Part shown: piece by piece, positions 18,315 to 29,169 of the stretch
Layout of the letters: every line of letters starts with the position of its first letter
Numbering within the stretch: position 1 is the first letter of the stretch
Assembly (NCBI GenBank): GCA_949287835.1
Contig: CASEHV010000033.1
Location: 1 to 64,000 of the forward strand
Source: an uncultured Helicobacter sp.
GTDB lineage: Bacteria; Campylobacterota; Campylobacteria; Campylobacterales; Helicobacteraceae
DNA: 64,000 bases
Direction: 5' to 3'
The notes under the pieces: model-generated
Database searches by the model: none
Seen by the model: only the letters and a program-made list of their open reading frames with translations
Told to the model about the DNA's origin: nothing
Made by a program: the position numbers and the translations under genes

Positions 18315-18438
18315 GGGAAACCTCTAAAAAATGACACTGGGTCAAAAATGTATATATAAAAGTTATATTTTAACATTAAAAAAGTTAAAAATCTAAGAAA
18401 AATAAATGCTAGAATTTGCTAAAAATATGGGAGATAAT

Positions 18439-18783
18439 ATGCAGGATAGCAGTTTCATTATACAGGAAGTCATCAATGTGCTAGATTCCAAAAAAGCTGA
18501 TGATATTCGCGTTATTGATTTAAGGGATAGAAATTATTGCTGTGATTTTGTGATAGTGGCTACTGCGATGATTGGGAGACATTCACTATCGCTATTAAAT
18601 AGTCTAAAAGAGGAATTAAAACCAAAGGATATAACATTTTATGCCATAGATGAGGATAGCGAGGATTGGATAATTATCGATTTAGGCGAAGTCATCGTGC
18701 ATATATTTACACAGAATCACAGAAATAAATATAATATTGAGGAATTTTTAGAAAATGAATTTAAGGCAAGTTTGATTAAATAA
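18439..18783 (+). CDS. rsfS: Ribosome silencing factor RsfS
   Basis: A small RsfS/Iojap protein that binds ribosomal protein uL14 on the large subunit and blocks subunit joining when nutrients are low. Family features are IRVIDLRDRNYCCDFVIVAT, DEDSEDWIIIDLGEVIVHIF and a C-terminal helix. I place the start at 18439 because GGGAG lies 5 bp before that ATG; an earlier in-frame ATG at 18406 has only a poor binding site. It is followed by a convergent 105-bp gap without a gene. Confidence 0.88.
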   Translation: MQDSSFIIQEVINVLDSKKADDIRVIDLRDRNYCCDFVIVATAMIGRHSLSLLNSLKEELKPKDITFYAIDEDSEDWIIIDLGEVIVHIFTQNHRNKYNIEEFLENEFKASLIK

Positions 18784-18888
18784 CATTTAATGATAATTTT
18801 TTTATAGCTACAATATTTATCTTGTGTTTTTATATCTTATTTTTATGTGATTTATGATTTCACAGATTTCCTCACAGATTCCATAACA

Positions 18889-20691
18889 TTACTTCTTCGC
18901 CATTCTACGTCTCTGCGTTGGGTCAAGATATTTTTTTCGGATTCGTATATTTAGAGGCGTTACCTCTAATACCTCATCGTCCTCTATCCACTCAAGCGCT
19001 CTCTCTAATGTTAGCTCTCGTGGTGGCACTAGCTTTATGGCATCATCGCTACCACTTGCACGCATGTTTGTTAAATGCTTTGCCTTTATGGGATTGACAT
19101 CTAAGTCATTATCTCTACTATGCTCTCCTATTATCATGCCTACATATACTTTTGTTTGCGGGGAGATAAATAAAACACCTCTCTCTTGAATGTTAAAAAG
19201 TGAGAATCCTGTCGCTTCACCATTTTCTGTCGAGATTAATGCGCCATTTTTGCGTGATTCCACACTTCCGCTAAATGCTCTAAACTCAAGAAAGCTATGA
19301 TTCATTACCCCCTCACCCTTTGTATCTGTCAAAAACTCACTACGATAGCCGATTAGCCCACGTGCGGGAATTTCAAACTCAAGTCTCGTATAGCCGTCAT
19401 TCATAGGATTCATAGCCTTCATCTCTGCCTTTCGTCTGCCAAGACGCTCGATAATCGTGCCGCTAAAATCCTGTGGTGTATCGATGACTAGATGCTCAAA
19501 TGGCTCTAACTTTACACCATTTTCCTCTTTGACTATGACTTCAGGTCGCGATATGCTAAACTCAAATCCCTCGCGTCTTAGATTCTCAGCTAGAATGGTA
19601 ATTTGTAGCTCCCCTCTGCCAGAGACGCGGAATTTACCCTCTCCCATCTCCTCGCATTTCATAGCAATATTTGTCTGCATTTCTTTTAGCAGTCTATCTT
19701 TAAGCTTATTTGCCGTTACATGCTTTCCCTCAAGTCCGGCTAGAGGGCTATCATTGACAGAGAAATAAACACTCATCGTAGGCTCCTCTAGGTGCATGGG
19801 GTCTAGTGGCATGGGATTATTTGTATCTACAATGGAATCCCCTACATCAATGGCACTAAATCCTGCGATAGCTACAATGTCCCCTGCCTGTGCAGATTCT
19901 ATCTCAGTCCTAGCTAGTCCTAGGAATCCTATGAGTTTTGTAATCCTGCCATTCTCTTTATGCCCATCACTTTTTGCTAACATGACATTTTCACCCTTTT
20001 TTACACGTCCATTAAAGACACGTGCAATGCCGATTTTCCCCACATAGTTATCATAATCAAGGGTAAAAATCTGCATTTGAAGAGGATTCTCACTATTACC
20101 ACTAGGAGATGGCACATGCTCTATGATTGCCTCAAAGAGTGGCTCTAAATTCTTTTTCTCATCATCGAGATTTTTCATAGCATAGCCATCACGTGCCGCT
20201 GCATAAATCACGGGGAAATCAAGCTGGTAGTCATCTGCACCCATAGCTACAAATAAATCAAAGACCTCATCTACAACTTTATCTGGCGTTGCCGCTGGTT
20301 TGTCAATCTTATTTACTACCACAATGGGGCGGATTCCAAAGCTTAGTGCCTTTTTCACGACAAATTTTGTCTGCGGCATAACGCCCTCTTGTGCATCAAC
20401 TAATAACAATACGCCATCTACCATTTTTAGCACCCGCTCTACCTCGCCGCCAAAGTCGGCATGCCCTGGCGTATCAATGATATTTATTTTCGTGCCTTTG
20501 TAGTTTATAGCGGTGTTTTTAGATAGGATTGTAATGCCCCTCTCTTTTTCCAAATCATTGGAATCCATCATTCGCTCATTTACTTGCTCTCTCTCTCCAA
20601 ATGTCCCTGACTGCGTTAGCAATCCATCTACCAATGTAGTCTTGCCATGGTCTACGTGGGCAATCACTGCTATGTTTCGTATATTTTGCAT
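18889..20691 (-). CDS. typA: Ribosome-associated GTPase TypA/BipA
   Basis: A roughly 600-residue translational GTPase that acts in large-subunit assembly and stress adaptation. G-motifs are AHVDHGKTT (G1), ITILSKNTA (G2 region), [12 protein letters not shown] (G3) and VNKIDKPAA (G4). The EF-G-like domain III and V segments and the BipA-specific C-terminal domain (near [22 protein letters not shown]) are present. The ATG at 20691 gives the standard N-terminus [16 protein letters not shown]; an in-frame TTG three codons upstream is less likely. Single gene. Confidence 0.95.
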   Translation of the reverse strand: MQNIRNIAVIAHVDHGKTTLVDGLLTQSGTFGEREQVNERMMDSNDLEKERGITILSKNTAINYKGTKINIIDTPGHADFGGEVERVLKMVDGVLLLVDAQEGVMPQTKFVVKKALSFGIRPIVVVNKIDKPAATPDKVVDEVFDLFVAMGADDYQLDFPVIYAAARDGYAMKNLDDEKKNLEPLFEAIIEHVPSPSGNSENPLQMQIFTLDYDNYVGKIGIARVFNGRVKKGENVMLAKSDGHKENGRITKLIGFLGLARTEIESAQAGDIVAIAGFSAIDVGDSIVDTNNPMPLDPMHLEEPTMSVYFSVNDSPLAGLEGKHVTANKLKDRLLKEMQTNIAMKCEEMGEGKFRVSGRGELQITILAENLRREGFEFSISRPEVIVKEENGVKLEPFEHLVIDTPQDFSGTIIERLGRRKAEMKAMNPMNDGYTRLEFEIPARGLIGYRSEFLTDTKGEGVMNHSFLEFRAFSGSVESRKNGALISTENGEATGFSLFNIQERGVLFISPQTKVYVGMIIGEHSRDNDLDVNPIKAKHLTNMRASGSDDAIKLVPPRELTLERALEWIEDDEVLEVTPLNIRIRKKYLDPTQRRRMAKK

Positions 20692-20854
20692 ATATTCCAA
20701 AATCCTTAAGTTAAAGAGTGAATGCTAGATTCTAACATGTTTGTATTGAAATCTCATAAGCAACATGCCCTCTTTTAGCAATTTTTTGCCATTTTTCCCC
20801 ATTCAAACAATAATTTCATGTATTATTAAAAAAGCAAAACATTTGGAGTGAGAG

Positions 20855-23800
20855 ATGAATAAAATCTACTATATAAAGGGTTTTACTCCTTTTATTATCG
20901 TTACATTTATCAATGCCTTTATTGACTTAGGGCATAAAATCTTGATGTTAAGCATTCTTTACAAGTCTTTTAGTGAAAGTCAGCATTTAATCTATAACTC
21001 AATCATCAATGCCCTAGTCATACTGCCCTTTGTCCTGCTCTTTTCGCCCTCTGGATTCCTTAGTGATAAATTCCCTAAGAATCTCATACTGCGATATGGC
21101 GCTTTGGCAAATTTAGCCCTACTTTTCATCGTTGCTTTTTGTTATTACTTTGGCTTTTTTTGGGCAGCATTTTATATGACGCTTCTAATGGGTGTGCAAG
21201 CCGCGATTTACTCCCCATCAAAATATGGCTACATAAAAGAGCTAGTAGGAAAAGAGAATCTCACATGGGGGAATGGAATCATACAAGCAAGTGCCATTAT
21301 CGCAATGCTATCTGGCATGATAGTATTCTCTGCACTCTTTGAACGTCTCTACACAGGAGGCAATAATCCCTCTGAGATTATGCGTGAGATGTTTATCCTC
21401 TCGATTTTGCTTATCATCTTTGGTCTGCTTGAGTTTATACTAAGCTTTCGCCTCCCTAGCATTAAAGAGAAGGCAAATATCACCTTTGATAAAGAAAAAT
21501 ACATAAGAGGAAAGCTACTAGCACAGAATCTAAAAACCATAAAAAAGCATAGAATGGTCTTTTTATCCGTGCTTTTCATCTCGTTTTTCTGGGCAATCGC
21601 ACAGCTAATTACAGATATTTTCCCCGTGTATGCTAAGAATATCCTAGAGGTAAGCGATACTAGCATCGTAAATATCATCATAGTCTGCTCGGGACTTGGA
21701 ATCATCATAGGCTCAATCATAGCGGGACGTTATTCCAAAAACTACATAGAAACAGGGCTAATCCCGCTTGGGGCATGTATTATGTTTGGCTCCCTGCTCT
21801 TTCTTACTCTCTTTAAATCCCTCTTTATCGTGGGAATCTTATTTTTCCTTTTCGGTCTAGGAGGTGCACTCTACATTGTGCCATTAAATGCACTCATGCA
21901 GTTTTACACAGAGGATAAAGAGCTAGGAGTAGTCATAGCGGGAAATAACTTTATCCAAAATATCGGCATGTTAGCCGCCCTCTTTGTGGCTACACTTTTT
22001 GGAATCAATAATCTCTCAGTAGAGCTATTATTCTATCTTAGTGCCATATTTGCCCTTTTAGTAATGATTTATACCATTCGTCTCATGCCCTTTTCGCTTG
22101 TCCGCATACTTGTTAGCATGGCAATCTTGCAAAGATACAGGCTCATCGTAGAGGGCTTTAATAATATCCCTCAAAGCGGCGGTGTGCTAATGATAGGGAA
22201 TCATATCTCCTTTATCGACTGGGCTATCGTGCAGATGGCTGTGCCTAAAAAGGTGCATTTCGTCATGGAAAGAAGCATTTACTCACGTTGGTATATTAAA
22301 TTTTTCCTTGATTTCTTTGGCGTGATTCCCGTCTCTAGTCTAGCAAGTAGAGGCGCCATAGAGCAGGTGCAAAATCGTCTAAAAAAGGGAGAAATCGTCT
22401 GCCTTTTCCCAGAGGGAGTCATTAGCCGACATGGGCATTTAAATGAATTTAAAAGTGGCTTTGAGAAAATAGCACAGGGCGTAGATGAGAGCAATGCGAT
22501 TTTACTTCCATTCTATATAAGGGGCATGTGGGGGAGTATCTTTAGCCGTAGCAATGAGCAGTTTAGGGAGAGAAAAAAGAGCTTTACAAAGCGAAATGTA
22601 AGCATTGCCTTTGGAGAGCCTATGTCATTGCATACCCAAAAAGATAAGGTAAAGGCAAAGGTTTTTGAGATGAGCTTTAAGGCATGGGAGCATCAGTGTA
22701 AAAATTCCCCAACCCTTGCTGCTGGATTCATAGAATCATGTAAAAGAGGCGGCGGTGATGTGGCAATAGTGGATACACAGACAGGGAGTATCTCATATAG
22801 ACGATTGCTTACACTTTGTGTAATGCTTAGTCAGGATATGCGTGAGCTGGAGTTTAATACCCTGCCAAAAAGAGATTCTAAATATTCCCTGCCAAATGAC
22901 TGCATTGGAATCTTACTGCCCTCCTCCCTTGCTAGTGTGATATGTAATTTCTCTACCCTGCTATCTGGCAAGATAGTCGTGAATCTAAACTTTACCGCAG
23001 GTCCTAATGCGGTAAAAGCGGCGATAGATTCCACACGTATAAGACATATTTATACCTCTAAGAAATTTTTAGAGAGGCTAAAGGATAAGGGCGTGGAGTT
23101 TGACTTTAGCGGCTTAGAGATTCATTTCATGGAGGATATTGTAGGCAAAATTAGAAAGCAAAAAATTGCATTTATACTAAATATTCTTTTTATTAGCATA
23201 GCGCCTACATGGCTTTTAAAGCTACTTTTTGCAAAGGATAGCGATATAGATTCTGTATGTGCCATACTCTTTAGTAGCGGTAGCGAGGGCAAACCAAAGG
23301 GTGTAATGCTAAGTAATCTTAATGTCATGAGTAACATAGCCCAGATAGCAGATGTCATACATGCTAGGAATGATGAGTGTATCTTGGCGTCCCTGCCTCC
23401 TTTCCATGCGTTTGGCTTGACTGTTACGATGTTTATGCCCTTGATTGAAAATATGCTAATGGTTACCCATGCAGACCCTACAGATTCTATGGGTGTGGCT
23501 AGGGCTATTGCACAAAATAAAGTAACAATTATGTGTGCGACTTCTACACTTCTTGGAATCTACGCTAGGAATCCAAAAATAGATAGAGTAATGTTTGATA
23601 GCATTAGGCTAACTGTCGCAGGAGCTGAAAAGCTAAAAAAAGAGATACGAGAGCTATATACCATGAAGTTTAATAAGCCCATTTTCGAGGGCTATGGTGC
23701 TACAGAGACTACACCTGTGGCAAGTGTGAATCTTCCCGATGAGTTTGACGCTACGCATTGGGAGATTCATAGAGCAAGTAAAGAGGGAAGTGTAGGTATG

Positions 23801-24445
23801 CCACTGCCTGGGACTGCCATTAGAATCGTGGATTATGACACACTAGAGGAGCTGCCCATAGGAGAGCATGGGCTAATCCTCATAGGCGGACATCAAATCA
23901 TGGCAGGATATTTAAATGATGAGAAAAAAAGCGAGGAAGTCATCGTAGAGATTAATGGAATCCGCTGGTATAAAAGCGGGGATAAAGGCTATGTAGATAG
24001 CGATGGATTCTTGCATATCACGGATAGATTCTCACGATTTGCTAAGATTGGCGGTGAGATGATTAGCCTCTCTAGTGTAGAGGAGGACATTGCACGTGCA
24101 TTTAAGCAAAAAGAGATTCCAAATGAGATTAAGTTTTGTGCAGTGGCACTAGATGATAGCAAGAAAGGCGAGAAAATCGCACTGCTACTAGAGATACCAA
24201 GTGAGCTAGAGAATGCCTATATGGAATCTAGCAGTGAGGATTCTCTCAAAGATTCTAATGAAAATTTTGAATCTAAGCCCTATCATGAAGTGCTAATTGA
24301 TATTATCAAAAAATCTGAGATAATGCCTCTGCGAAAACCTAGCGAATATTATGTCATTGATAAAATTCCCGTGCTAGGAAGTGGCAAGGTGGATTTAAAA
24401 TCTAGTAAAGAGTTGGCTAGGAGTATTAGTGAGGGAATGCAATGA
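20855..24445 (+). CDS. Three-domain LplT-PlsC-Aas lysophospholipid transporter/acyltransferase
   Basis: A 1196-residue fusion. Residues about 1-420 are a major-facilitator transporter like LplT, with about 12 membrane helices. Residues about 430-620 are a PlsC-type acyltransferase with the HX4D motif (NHISFID, near 448) and FPEGVIS. Residues about 640-1196 are an AMP-forming acyl-ACP synthetase domain with ILFSSGSEGKPKGVMLS (near 804), EGYGATETTP and the C-terminal KIGGEMIS segment. Together these would flip lysophospholipids inward and re-acylate them with an activated fatty acid. In E. coli the work is split between LplT and the two-domain Aas. Full-length fusions occur in other Campylobacterota. 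The start is supported by TTGGAGTGAGAG upstream. Aas-type naming is by domain, not by assay. Confidence 0.9.
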   Translation: MNKIYYIKGFTPFIIVTFINAFIDLGHKILMLSILYKSFSESQHLIYNSIINALVILPFVLLFSPSGFLSDKFPKNLILRYGALANLALLFIVAFCYYFGFFWAAFYMTLLMGVQAAIYSPSKYGYIKELVGKENLTWGNGIIQASAIIAMLSGMIVFSALFERLYTGGNNPSEIMREMFILSILLIIFGLLEFILSFRLPSIKEKANITFDKEKYIRGKLLAQNLKTIKKHRMVFLSVLFISFFWAIAQLITDIFPVYAKNILEVSDTSIVNIIIVCSGLGIIIGSIIAGRYSKNYIETGLIPLGACIMFGSLLFLTLFKSLFIVGILFFLFGLGGALYIVPLNALMQFYTEDKELGVVIAGNNFIQNIGMLAALFVATLFGINNLSVELLFYLSAIFALLVMIYTIRLMPFSLVRILVSMAILQRYRLIVEGFNNIPQSGGVLMIGNHISFIDWAIVQMAVPKKVHFVMERSIYSRWYIKFFLDFFGVIPVSSLASRGAIEQVQNRLKKGEIVCLFPEGVISRHGHLNEFKSGFEKIAQGVDESNAILLPFYIRGMWGSIFSRSNEQFRERKKSFTKRNVSIAFGEPMSLHTQKDKVKAKVFEMSFKAWEHQCKNSPTLAAGFIESCKRGGGDVAIVDTQTGSISYRRLLTLCVMLSQDMRELEFNTLPKRDSKYSLPNDCIGILLPSSLASVICNFSTLLSGKIVVNLNFTAGPNAVKAAIDSTRIRHIYTSKKFLERLKDKGVEFDFSGLEIHFMEDIVGKIRKQKIAFILNILFISIAPTWLLKLLFAKDSDIDSVCAILFSSGSEGKPKGVMLSNLNVMSNIAQIADVIHARNDECILASLPPFHAFGLTVTMFMPLIENMLMVTHADPTDSMGVARAIAQNKVTIMCATSTLLGIYARNPKIDRVMFDSIRLTVAGAEKLKKEIRELYTMKFNKPIFEGYGATETTPVASVNLPDEFDATHWEIHRASKEGSVGMPLPGTAIRIVDYDTLEELPIGEHGLILIGGHQIMAGYLNDEKKSEEVIVEINGIRWYKSGDKGYVDSDGFLHITDRFSRFAKIGGEMISLSSVEEDIARAFKQKEIPNEIKFCAVALDDSKKGEKIALLLEIPSELENAYMESSSEDSLKDSNENFESKPYHEVLIDIIKKSEIMPLRKPSEYYVIDKIPVLGSGKVDLKSSKELARSISEGMQ

Positions 24446-24496
24446 ATATAAAATGGGAAAATGCAAGGCTAAATATTAAAAAATACTAAGAGAGAA

Positions 24497-25225
24497 TTAC
24501 GTAGCGCTATTACTAACCCTTCCCCACATTAATTTATATTTCCTTTTGACAAATTCTACTTCTTCCTGTGTCCTCTGTAACTGCTCTCGCAGAATCTCGA
24601 TAGTTTTTTTATCATCATCGTAAATCTCCTGCATAGAGACTAGTGCCTCTTTTAGAAACGTATTTTCATTTTTCACAGCCGCTATTGTCTCATCTTTTGA
24701 GCTAATGACTTTATCATGCAGACCTAGTATCGTAGCAATCGTCTTTTCTACAAACATAGGGTCTAGCGTTTTGCCATTCATATCAAGAGATACTATCTTG
24801 CTCTCCACTTTTCTTATCAACGCAGAAGTGCTAGTGTTTGCCTCCACGTATATCATGCCATTTTCTTGTTTGCTTTTTATGCTTTTATTATCTATCAACT
24901 CTTGAACCTTACTCCTATCAAGGTCTGATAGTTTCAAAAACTCATCTAGTAATATCCATGTCTCTTGCTTTGATTTCACTAAAGCACTCTGAGGATTCTC
25001 TGCTTTGCTTTGTGGTTTTGCAGCCTCGCTAATGGCAACTTCTTTTTTAGAATCTACATTAGAATCTACATTGCTAGGTGCTTTATCATTTGGATTTAAA
25101 ATACTCTCTGTATGCTTTACAATGGCTTTTATATCCTCCCTTGCCCTTGCGTTTTCCTCTATTTCTGCCTGTGCTTCACCTATTGTTTTTAGGTGCTGTA
25201 AATCCAAGTTATCATTATCATTCAT
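24497..25225 (-). CDS. Coiled-coil protein, DUF3972-like (Campylobacterota-specific)
   Basis: A 242-residue soluble protein with no signal peptide or membrane helix. The N-terminus is charged and variable (residues 1-85, rich in E, K, S). A compact segment TWILLDEFLKLSDLDRSKVQ (near residue 88) looks like a small helix-turn-helix or MerR-like fold, and the C-terminal third is a predicted coiled coil (KNENTFLKEALVSMQEIYDD). This layout resembles the uncharacterised family DUF3972 of Campylobacterales; I assign that from memory at moderate confidence. It begins only 3 bp after the purE stop, so it is co-transcribed downstream of purE. Function unknown. Confidence 0.55.
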   Translation of the reverse strand: MNDNDNLDLQHLKTIGEAQAEIEENARAREDIKAIVKHTESILNPNDKAPSNVDSNVDSKKEVAISEAAKPQSKAENPQSALVKSKQETWILLDEFLKLSDLDRSKVQELIDNKSIKSKQENGMIYVEANTSTSALIRKVESKIVSLDMNGKTLDPMFVEKTIATILGLHDKVISSKDETIAAVKNENTFLKEALVSMQEIYDDDKKTIEILREQLQRTQEEVEFVKRKYKLMWGRVSNSAT

Positions 25226-25228
25226 GGA

Positions 25229-25744
25229 TTACTCCTTTGTGCTATTTAGCTCTTTTAGTAGATTTTTAGTATCTTCTTGTAGTTGTCTTACCTGCCCCTC
25301 TCTGTCATCTAGTAATGCTTTAGATATATGGGCATACTCTGGTAGTGTAGAAAATATCTGTGCTACAAAATATGCCGCATTAATAGCTCCTGCCTTGCCA
25401 ACACTCATAGTAGCCACAGGCATACCTTTTGGCATCTGCACACTTGATAATAAAGAATCAAGACCATCTATGATTCCACCTTGAAGTGGCACTGCTATCA
25501 CAGGCTTAGTAGTCAGTGCAGCAACTGCACCTGCAAGATGTGCTGCCATACCAGCAGCGGCTATAAAAGCCTTAGCACCCCTATTTTGGGAATCTAAAAC
25601 GATATTTCTTGTTTGCTCTGGACTTCTGTGTGCGGAGGTTATATAAACTTCATATTTAATATCAAATTTATCCAATGTAGAAACACATTCTTTCATAATC
25701 TGCCAATCACTCTTACTACCCATCATAACCACAACAAAGGACAT
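25229..25744 (-). CDS. purE: N5-carboxyaminoimidazole ribonucleotide mutase PurE
   Basis: A 171-residue class I PurE that converts N5-CAIR to CAIR in purine synthesis. Signatures are MMGSKSDWQIM (near residue 7), TSAHRSPEQT (near 36), AAAGMAAHLAGAVAALTTKPVIAVP and MPKGMPVATMSVGKAGAINA. The length is typical. It is upstream of the DUF3972-like gene in one transcription unit. No purK is next to it. Confidence 0.95.
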   Translation of the reverse strand: MSFVVVMMGSKSDWQIMKECVSTLDKFDIKYEVYITSAHRSPEQTRNIVLDSQNRGAKAFIAAAGMAAHLAGAVAALTTKPVIAVPLQGGIIDGLDSLLSSVQMPKGMPVATMSVGKAGAINAAYFVAQIFSTLPEYAHISKALLDDREGQVRQLQEDTKNLLKELNSTKE

Positions 25745-25836
25745 ACGAACCTCTTTTACATTTTCCTATATTATAGCAAAAACTAAAACACTCATATACA
25801 CATAATCTTTTATCCAATTTCTGCAATATTAAATCC

Positions 25837-25842
25837 TATAAT
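25837..25842 (+). promoter_or_regulatory. -10 element for ppk
   Basis: TATAAT lies 22 bp before the ppk ATG at 25865, with an A-tract and AAAAGGATTAAC ribosome binding region between. No convincing -35 box is visible, as is usual in Helicobacter. Confidence 0.5.
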
Positions 25843-25864
25843 ACAAAAAAACAAAAGGATTAAC

Positions 25865-27955
25865 ATGCAAAATGAACTCTACTTCAATCGCGAGTTAAGT
25901 TGGCTTAGATTCAATACCCGTGTGTTAAATGAGGCAAAAAATGCGAAACTACCATTGCTTGAGAGGCTAAAATTCCTTGCGATTTATAGCACCAATCTTG
26001 ATGAGTTTTATATGATTCGCGTAGCGGGTTTGCAGAGACTTTTTGCCAATGGTGTAAGTCAGAGCGGTGCAGATATGATAAGCACACAAGAGCAGCTAAA
26101 TGAGATTCGCAGATATATTAGCAGTGAGCAAGAAGTCTTAGAATCTCTTTATAATGAGATAAGAGAGGCATTAGCAGAGCAGAAGCTAGTATTGCTAAAT
26201 TTCGAAGAGCTAGACTTAGAATCTAAAAATGATATGAGAAGCTACTTTAAGAACTATCTATATCCCATCATCGTGCCTATCGTGGTAGATTCTGTGCATC
26301 CATTCCCACATCTAAATAATCTTAGCTTTGCCATTGCCATGATGCTTAGGAATAAGGAAAGCGGGGAAATCAAATACGGCATGGTTAGAATCTCTAGGGT
26401 ATTAAAGCGATTTGTCCGCGTAGGGCAGAATGCCTTTGCCTTTGTAGAGACTATCATAGGCGAGTTTGCCGATGAGCTTTTTGAGGGCTATGAGGCGCTT
26501 GCCTACATGCCTTTTAGGGTTACTAGAAATGCAGATATGGAGATAGAAGAAGATGAAGCAGATGACTTTATCGCACTTATGAGTGAGGGTCTTAGGGCAA
26601 GACGTAGAGGCGAGATTGTAAGGCTGGAGGTAGGTGTCGCTAGTAAAAAAGAGCATCATCAAAGACTGCTAGAATTTATCACACATCAGCTAAGAATCAA
26701 CAAAGAGGATATATATGAATATAGTGCGCCCATTGCCTTTAGTGCCTTTTGGGAGCTAGTGGGACTAAATGAATATGCACATCTAACACTGCCTCAGTAT
26801 GTCGCAAAGACACTGCCACCGCTAAATGATGATGGCATGGATATTTTTAGCTGCATTGATAATGGCGATATTTTGTTATTCCAGCCTTATGAGAGCTTTG
26901 ATTCTGTCGTGGATTTTATCCAGCAAGCCGCAAAGGACCAAAATGTCCTATCTATCCGCATGACACTCTATCGCGTAGGGAAAAACTCACCCATAGTAAA
27001 GGCACTCACAGAGGCAGCAGAAAACAAGCAGGTAACCGTGCTAGTGGAGCTAAAAGCGCGATTTGATGAGGAGAATAATCTGCATTGGGCAAAGGCATTA
27101 GAATCTGCAGGCGCACATGTGATATATGGTGTACCTAGCCTAAAGGTGCATGCAAAGATTGCCCTTGTGGTGCGAAAAAGTGGGGATAAATTACATGAAT
27201 ACGTCCATCTAAGCTCAGGCAACTACAACGCGCAAAGTGCCAAAATCTACACAGATGTAAGCCTCTTTAGTGCAAATCCTACGCTAACAAAAGACGCCAT
27301 AAAGCTCTTTCACTCCCTATCCACAGGCACTAGCAAACACTCAAAGCTAGAGACACTCTACATGGCACCCTCCCAGATAAAAACAAAGCTATTACAGCTA
27401 ATCAATGATGAGAGTTTGCATAAAGAGCAGGGTAAAATTATTCTAAAAGCAAACGCATGTGTGGATATAGACATTATAAACGCCCTTTATAAAGCATCAC
27501 AGGCAGGTGTGAAAATCCAGCTTATCATACGTGGAATCTGCTGTCTAAAACCGGGCTTAGAGGGCATAAGCGAGAATATCTCTGTGTATTCTATCATTGG
27601 CAAATACCTAGAGCATGCTAGAATCTATTACTTCAAACATGCCAAAGAATCTATCTATTTCTCAAGTGCAGACCTCATGCCACGAAACCTTGAGCGTAGA
27701 GTGGAGCTATTAGTCCCCGCACTAGAGGATAGCATAGCAGAGAAACTCATGCAGATTCTAACCTTGCAGCTAAATGACACATTGCAAAGATATGAGCTAA
27801 AAAGCGATGGCGAATACTACAAAGTCCCTGCTAAAGAAGGAGGACTATCCTCACAAGATGCGTGGGAGAGAATGACAAATCAGATTCACAATGCAAATAA
27901 AAAGGCGAATGAGAAAATCAAACGACTAATAAGCAGAATGATGGGGGAGTCGTAA
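25865..27955 (+). CDS. ppk: Polyphosphate kinase 1
   Basis: A 696-residue PPK1 that reversibly makes polyphosphate from ATP. The four-domain order is visible: N-terminal helical domain (FNRELSWLRFNTRVLNEA), the head domain (HPFPHLNNLSFAIA), and two phospholipase-D-like C-terminal domains with the histidine motif YVHLSSGNYNAQSAKIYTD (near residue 444). SADLMPRNLERRVELLVP lies near residue 597. The length is full for the family. It is monocistronic, and a 123-bp convergent gap before hemH holds no gene. Confidence 0.96.
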   Translation: MQNELYFNRELSWLRFNTRVLNEAKNAKLPLLERLKFLAIYSTNLDEFYMIRVAGLQRLFANGVSQSGADMISTQEQLNEIRRYISSEQEVLESLYNEIREALAEQKLVLLNFEELDLESKNDMRSYFKNYLYPIIVPIVVDSVHPFPHLNNLSFAIAMMLRNKESGEIKYGMVRISRVLKRFVRVGQNAFAFVETIIGEFADELFEGYEALAYMPFRVTRNADMEIEEDEADDFIALMSEGLRARRRGEIVRLEVGVASKKEHHQRLLEFITHQLRINKEDIYEYSAPIAFSAFWELVGLNEYAHLTLPQYVAKTLPPLNDDGMDIFSCIDNGDILLFQPYESFDSVVDFIQQAAKDQNVLSIRMTLYRVGKNSPIVKALTEAAENKQVTVLVELKARFDEENNLHWAKALESAGAHVIYGVPSLKVHAKIALVVRKSGDKLHEYVHLSSGNYNAQSAKIYTDVSLFSANPTLTKDAIKLFHSLSTGTSKHSKLETLYMAPSQIKTKLLQLINDESLHKEQGKIILKANACVDIDIINALYKASQAGVKIQLIIRGICCLKPGLEGISENISVYSIIGKYLEHARIYYFKHAKESIYFSSADLMPRNLERRVELLVPALEDSIAEKLMQILTLQLNDTLQRYELKSDGEYYKVPAKEGGLSSQDAWERMTNQIHNANKKANEKIKRLISRMMGES

Positions 27956-28078
27956 TTTTGTAGTAGGTTAGATTCTTTTATTTTTCTTTGCTAATTTTAA
28001 ATCCTAATATGCAATTAGAGAATCTACGGGAGAAATGATAGGGCTATAATTAAAATTTAGAAATAATAAAAACAGATT

Positions 28079-29017
28079 CTAAACTAGATTCTCTATCAAC
28101 TCTACAAATGATTTACTATCATTTAGACATTCGCATACTCTATAATCTTTTATTCCAATGGAATCTGCTAATTCCTTATACAATATGCAAAGCTCGTATT
28201 TTGTTTCTGAATTATCAATGCTAAAACTTAGTGGATATATAATAATATTGCTTTTTATAGATTTTATTATATCATCTGTATTTGGTCCTATCCATTTTAC
28301 AGGTCCAATCTTTGATTGATAGCTTAAGATTATATCCTTGAATGCCACATTTCTATCTTTTAGCATATCTCCTATTAGTTTAGCACTAATTTCACATTCC
28401 TTTTGATATGGGTCTCCATTTTTCACTCGGCTAAGAGGTATGGAATGAGCAGATAAAATCAACGTAAAATCGCTGGGATTAGAATCTTTCATATTGTCCA
28501 TTATGGAATCAACAATTGCTTTTATAAAATTCTCATTATCATAATATCTATCCACCAAGTTTATTTTTGGATTAAATGATAATTGTTTTAACGACTTTGC
28601 TATATCCTCAAATGATGAATATGTGGTCGTGGTGCTATACTGCGGATACATGCTAAATAATGTAATCTCATTTATGTTTTTTTCCATAACTTCCTGCAAT
28701 ACATGATATGAATACGGCGGCGTATATCTCATAGCATAGGTGTAAAAAGTATCCTGCGATTTTTCCTGTAATTTTTTTATCAACGAAAAAGTAAGTCTTG
28801 TAAGAGGGCTGCTGCCTCCTAGTGCTTCATATATTTTTTTGCTTTTTTGTGTCCTAGAATTTACTATAATATTGCCAATCATAGAGCGAAAAAAGCTACC
28901 TTTTACGCTAAGTATGCAAGGGTCTTGAAACATATTTTTTAGAAAAATCGGAACTTCATCGAGGCTATTTGGTCCGCCCATATTAAGTAACACTACTGCT
29001 TTTTTGTATGATTGCAT
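28079..29017 (-). CDS. hemH: Ferrochelatase
   Basis: A 312-residue ferrochelatase inserting Fe2+ into protoporphyrin IX, the last step of protoheme synthesis. Visible motifs are VVLLNMGGPNSLDEV at the N-terminus, MYPQYSTTTTYSSF, LILSAHSIPLSR with the catalytic His, and YPLSFSIDNSETKYEL with the conserved Glu region. The ATG at 29017 is chosen because TTAGGA lies 5-6 bp before it; the frame extends 13 codons further upstream without such a site. It is divergent from arsR. Confidence 0.94.
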   Translation of the reverse strand: MQSYKKAVVLLNMGGPNSLDEVPIFLKNMFQDPCILSVKGSFFRSMIGNIIVNSRTQKSKKIYEALGGSSPLTRLTFSLIKKLQEKSQDTFYTYAMRYTPPYSYHVLQEVMEKNINEITLFSMYPQYSTTTTYSSFEDIAKSLKQLSFNPKINLVDRYYDNENFIKAIVDSIMDNMKDSNPSDFTLILSAHSIPLSRVKNGDPYQKECEISAKLIGDMLKDRNVAFKDIILSYQSKIGPVKWIGPNTDDIIKSIKSNIIIYPLSFSIDNSETKYELCILYKELADSIGIKDYRVCECLNDSKSFVELIENLV

Positions 29018-29169
29018 AAAAATCCTAAATAAAATCAATGAATAATGATAATGCAAAAAGATAAATTGAATTATAAAATCTTTTATTGTAAAATAACTAG
29101 GATATGTTTTGTTGTCGGCACATAACTTTTAGCGATGACGTTTTGTATATTTATTATAGGAGATTGCAA

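Noticed and set aside
24442-24489. Fifteen-codon open frame overlapping the aas-type stop codon (ATGA)
   Set aside because: Too short to support as a gene; the composition and start overlap could be chance.
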